DNA of 9,269 nucleotides from Pseudomonadota bacterium (lineage in GTDB: Bacteria; Pseudomonadota; Alphaproteobacteria; Rhodospirillales; 2-02-FULL-58-16): contig JACZWD010000104.1 of the NCBI GenBank assembly GCA_022572335.1, positions 1 through 9,269 of the forward strand, given 5' to 3'. A program made the position numbers and the translations under genes. How positions within the stretch are numbered: position 1 is the first letter of the stretch; each line of letters starts with the position of its first letter. Shown in pieces: positions 7,160 to 9,269 of the stretch. Below the pieces are notes generated by a model, which saw only the letters and a list, made by a program, of their open reading frames with translations, did no database searches and was not told the origin of the DNA.

Positions 7160-8098
7160 ATGACAGATCAACGCGTCGTATCCCTGATCCCGAGCGCCAC
7201 GGAAATCACCGCGGCCCTTGGCTGCGCCGGCCGCCTTGTCGGCCGCTCCCACGAGTGCGACTACCCGGCGGGCGTGCGCGCGCTGCCCGTGTGCACCCGC
7301 CCGCGCCTGCGCCTGGAAGGCACCAGCGCCGACATCGACGCCCGGGTGCGCCAGGCGGTGACGCAGGCGCTGGCCGTCTACGAGGTGCTGGAGGAGCGCC
7401 TGCGGGCGCTCAGGCCCGACGTGATCGTCACCCAGAGCCAGTGCGAGGTGTGCGCGGTCAGCCTCGCCGAGGTCGAGGCGGCGGTCTGCGGCTGGGTCGA
7501 CCGGGAGGTGCGCATCGTGTCGCTGGAGCCCAACGGCCTGGCCGACGTCTACGACGATATCGCCCGTGTCGCCGGGGCCCTCGGCGTCGCCGGCGCCGGC
7601 GCGGCGCTCGTCCGGCACATGCGGGAGAAGGCGGCCGCGATCGCGGCCCGCGCCGGCGCCCTCTCCGAGCGGCCGCGGGTCGCCTGCATCGAGTGGACGG
7701 AGCCGCTGATGGCCGCCGGCAATTGGGTTCCGGAGCTGGTGGCGCTGGCCGGCGGCGAGGATCCGTTCGGCACGCCGGGGGAACATGCTCCGGGGCTGGA
7801 ATGGGACGCCCTGGCCGGCGCCGACCCCGACGTGATCGTGTTCATGCCCTGCGGATTCGGCCTCGACAGGACCGGGACGGAGGCCGACGCCCTGGCGGCG
7901 CGCCCGGGCTGGTCGGACCTTTCCGCCGTCCGCAAGGGGCGCGTCTATATCACCAACGGCAGCGATTACTTCAACCGGCCCGGCCCCAGGCTCGCGGACT
8001 CCCTGGAGATCATGGCCGAGATCCTCCACCCCCAGGCCTTCCGCTTCGGCCACGAAGGCACGGGCTGGCGGCCCTTTTCGCCGCATCGGGCCCGGTAA
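7160..8098 (+). CDS. BtuF-like cobalamin-binding (TroA-fold) protein without a signal peptide
   Basis: The 312-aa product matches the substrate-binding-protein fold of vitamin B12 and siderophore ABC importers. The N-terminus reads VVSLIPSATEITAALG, followed by LVGRSHECDYP and LPVCTRPRL. Residues 88-101 (VIVTQSQCEVCAVS, Cys95 and Cys98) are characteristic of a BtuF-related subfamily usually named cobalamin-binding protein. DVIVFMPCGFGLDRT and VYITNGSDYFNRPGPRLADSLEIMAEILHP end the fold. There is no signal peptide or lipobox: the protein begins directly with the first beta strand, so it should be cytoplasmic unless exported by another route. No permease or ATPase gene is beside it. The ATG lacks a good Shine-Dalgarno, but an upstream start would not add a hydrophobic leader that I can see. 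Ligand identity is inferred from the family only. Confidence 0.87.
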   Translation: MTDQRVVSLIPSATEITAALGCAGRLVGRSHECDYPAGVRALPVCTRPRLRLEGTSADIDARVRQAVTQALAVYEVLEERLRALRPDVIVTQSQCEVCAVSLAEVEAAVCGWVDREVRIVSLEPNGLADVYDDIARVAGALGVAGAGAALVRHMREKAAAIAARAGALSERPRVACIEWTEPLMAAGNWVPELVALAGGEDPFGTPGEHAPGLEWDALAGADPDVIVFMPCGFGLDRTGTEADALAARPGWSDLSAVRKGRVYITNGSDYFNRPGPRLADSLEIMAEILHPQAFRFGHEGTGWRPFSPHRAR

Positions 8099-8153
8099 GC
8101 GCGCCGGCCGCTCACCCCGTCCGCAATGTGTCGGGAGGACGCTCCGGTGTATC

Positions 8154-8402
8154 TCAGTGCACGGTCGCCACGACCATGTCCTGGTCGTGGGCCGCGATGA
8201 TGACTTCACCCAGGGTGTCGAACAGGTCCAGAAAAGTCCCGTCCGCGGCGTAGACCGCATACGCCGAACCGTTCTCGTCCTGGATCGGCCGTGCGTAGAT
8301 CACGTCGTCCATCCGCGACTTCATGAAGTCGTAGAGGGACATGCGAGGGACGCTGTCATTCGGGGTCTCCGCGCCGGTTCTTCGCCAAGCGAGCGGTTTC
8401 AT
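8154..8402 (-). CDS. Small DUF1150-like protein
   Basis: An 82-aa protein ending YAVYAADGTFLDLFDTLGEV...HDQDMVVATVH. The pattern of Y-[AV]-[RK]-P, an AADGT turn and a closing V-x-VH resembles the short alphaproteobacterial DUF1150 family, whose members often lie next to small heat-shock genes; none is visible here. Function is unknown. I kept the ATG at 8400-8402 because AAGG-type complementarity (AAAGG, 8411-8415 on the - strand) lies eight bases upstream; a second in-frame ATG at 8342 would give 62 aa and cover the family-like part, but has no ribosome site. A near-consensus promoter about 45 bases upstream supports real expression. It converges on the BtuF-like gene with 55 bases between the stops. 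Confidence 0.68.
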   Translation of the reverse strand: MKPLAWRRTGAETPNDSVPRMSLYDFMKSRMDDVIYARPIQDENGSAYAVYAADGTFLDLFDTLGEVIIAAHDQDMVVATVH

Positions 8403-8410
8403 GACATGAG

Positions 8411-8530
8411 CCTTTATGAGGTTTTACTTTCAGTGCATTGTCTATATTATAGTGTGCAAAGTCTTGATTATCAATACACTAATAAAAAACGATTTACGTA
8501 AAATTTTATACTTATTTTATTGTTTAAATT
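8411..8530. other. AT-rich island with palindromes
   Basis: About 120 bases of strongly AT-rich DNA stand out in otherwise GC-rich surroundings. Besides the promoter above it holds the perfect palindromes CTATATTATAG (8442-8452), TTGATTATCAA (8464-8474) and TTTACGTAAA (8493-8502), plus a + strand TATACT (8507-8512) without a matching -35. Such a tract could bind a nucleoid-associated or silencing protein, or simply be a strong promoter with its upstream element. No coding frame is supported. Confidence 0.6.
8446..8474 (-). promoter_or_regulatory. Near-consensus sigma-70 promoter for the DUF1150-like gene
   Basis: On the - strand TTGATA (8474-8469) and TATAAT (8451-8446) are separated by exactly 17 bases. 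The -10 is perfect and the -35 matches five of six for the housekeeping consensus. Predicted transcription start is near 8439, giving a leader of about 37 bases. AT-tracts immediately upstream (8482-8520) could act as an UP element. An inverted repeat TAGTGT (8450-8455) / ACACTA (8476-8481) spans the promoter, a possible repressor site. Confidence 0.7.
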
Positions 8531-8841
8531 TCCGGCCGTGAACCGCGGGACGCCCCCGGCACGGGGCGGCCGGAGCGCCGTCCGCGGGCGCCGCGGAAGG
8601 CGAAAAAGCGTTGTGGGACGGCGCGTAAAGCGCCTGTTAAGGAAATTCCGGCTACCGTGGCCGGGCGTGGAGGCAGCGCCTTTCGGACCCGTGGCCCGGG
8701 GGCAGGTATTAAGGTTAATGCGCGCGATGGGCGTAACAACCACGGATGCCGGGACAACATTCCCCGGCGCGAAAACCCGCCGCGGGAGGCGGCATCGCGC
8801 CGGGACAGCCCCGGGTCCGTGGCGGACGAAGGGTGTGCGGC
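8531..8841. other. GC-rich gene-free stretch upstream of the aspartic protease gene
   Basis: No convincing gene is seen. A cluster of potential hairpins occupies 8543-8587: an outer imperfect stem CCGCGGGACG / CGTCCGCGG enclosing CCCCG-GCA-CGGGG (8554-8566). GGCGC-GTAAA-GCGCC (8620-8634) is another stem, followed by the palindrome GGAAATTCC (8641-8649) and the direct double half-site TTAAGGTTAA (8709-8718). The protease promoter should lie here but I cannot place it. An arginine-rich frame from a TTG at 8520 looks like a compositional artefact. Confidence 0.4.
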
Positions 8842-9269
8842 ATGAGTGATCGGCGGGAGCAAACGACAGCGGGACGGCCGGCGCCCGTCGTGGGCGTCCT
8901 CGGTTGGGCGGTGCGCCAGGTAGCGTTATGGTCGATCGTCGCCGGGATCGGTTTCGCCGCCTTCACCTACCGGGACGTCCTGTTCGGCCCGCAGGCACCC
9001 CGGGAATCCCAGCAACAGCGGACCGCGAAGCAACCGGCGCGACCGGCGCAATCCCGGAAAGCCTCGCGGCCGGCCAGCCGCGCCCTTACCATCCGCGCGT
9101 CCGCCGGGGGGCATTTCATGATCGAGGCGGACGTGGACGGGACGGACATCCGCTTCATGGTCGACACCGGCGCCACCGAGGTGGTGCTGACGCCCGAGGA
9201 CGCCGCCCGCATCGGGTTCGACCTGCGCGCCCGTCCCTTCACCCGGCAGTTCAACACCGCGGGCGGCGT
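8842..9269 (+). CDS. Membrane-anchored retropepsin-like aspartic protease, 3' end missing
   Basis: The ATG has GAAGGG (8828-8833) eight bases upstream. The first 142 residues are present and the gene runs off the window. Residues 1-24 are polar, 25-41 form a single hydrophobic segment (VRQVALWSIVAGIGFAA), and 50-80 are a Gln/Pro/Arg/Ala-rich linker. The protease domain then begins, with FMVDTGATEVVLT containing the catalytic DTG at 108-110. This layout, one N-terminal membrane helix, a low-complexity linker and a single DTG, matches the bacterial clan AA retropepsin-like family (TIGR02281 type) common in alphaproteobacteria. Such enzymes are expected to act as dimers at the membrane, with the catalytic domain probably in the periplasm. 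The substrate is unknown. Confidence 0.88.
   Translation, partial: MSDRREQTTAGRPAPVVGVLGWAVRQVALWSIVAGIGFAAFTYRDVLFGPQAPRESQQQRTAKQPARPAQSRKASRPASRALTIRASAGGHFMIEADVDGTDIRFMVDTGATEVVLTPEDAARIGFDLRARPFTRQFNTAGG

Noticed and set aside
8464..8474. TTGATTATCAA as an FNR-type site
   Set aside because: FNR boxes are TTGAT-N4-ATCAA; here the arms are separated by one base, so the geometry is wrong. The TATCAA is also explained as the -35 box of the - strand promoter.
8709..8718. TTAAGGTTAA as a CtrA site
   Set aside because: The full CtrA motif is TTAA-N7-TTAA; here the spacing is two bases. A single half-site is too common to call.
8520..8849. 109-codon arginine-rich + strand frame starting at TTG
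   Set aside because: No Shine-Dalgarno, a start inside the AT-rich tract, composition typical of a GC-rich chance frame, and overlap with the well-supported protease start.

Overview
The window is high-GC chromosomal DNA, most likely from an alphaproteobacterium of the Rhodospirillales type. That placement is inferred from gene content: an NAD-linked molybdenum formate dehydrogenase of the Fds type, a CC0125/CC1285-like lipoprotein, a small DUF1150-like protein and a membrane-anchored retropepsin-like protease. No rRNA, tRNA, CRISPR array or complete insertion sequence was seen.

Layout. (1) 1-3944, + strand: the 3' part of fdsB (diaphorase subunit) and the whole of fdsA (catalytic subunit) of a soluble formate dehydrogenase, coupled by an ATGA overlap. 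Together they oxidise formate and pass electrons through Fe-S clusters and FMN to NAD+. The usual downstream partners fdsD and fdhD do not follow. (2) 3958-4002: a solo copy of a 45-bp repeat arm. (3) 4260-6210, + strand: a fumarylacetoacetate-hydrolase-family enzyme and a ketopantoate-reductase-family oxidoreductase, a probable small catabolic or salvage pair of unknown substrate. (4) 6249-6397: a 149-bp element with long inverted arms. Its left arm matches the solo copy in inverted orientation, so two related repeats bracket the two-gene module. (5) 6397-6963, - strand: a small outer-membrane lipoprotein whose stop codon is completed by the terminal base of the repeat. (6) 7160-8098, + strand: a BtuF-like cobalamin-binding-type protein without a signal peptide. 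(7) 8154-8402, - strand: an 82-aa DUF1150-like protein driven by a near-consensus sigma-70 promoter inside a sharply AT-rich island. (8) 8531-8841: GC-rich, apparently non-coding DNA with several potential hairpins. (9) 8842-9269, + strand: the 5' part of a membrane-anchored aspartic protease gene that runs off the window.

Most genes are ordinary members of known families. The most unusual material is the repeat family (two copies, each carrying a Shine-Dalgarno plus ATG, one abutting a gene end exactly), the missing His-Cys3 cluster motif in FdsA, and the AT-rich promoter island. No convincing new multi-gene system was found.
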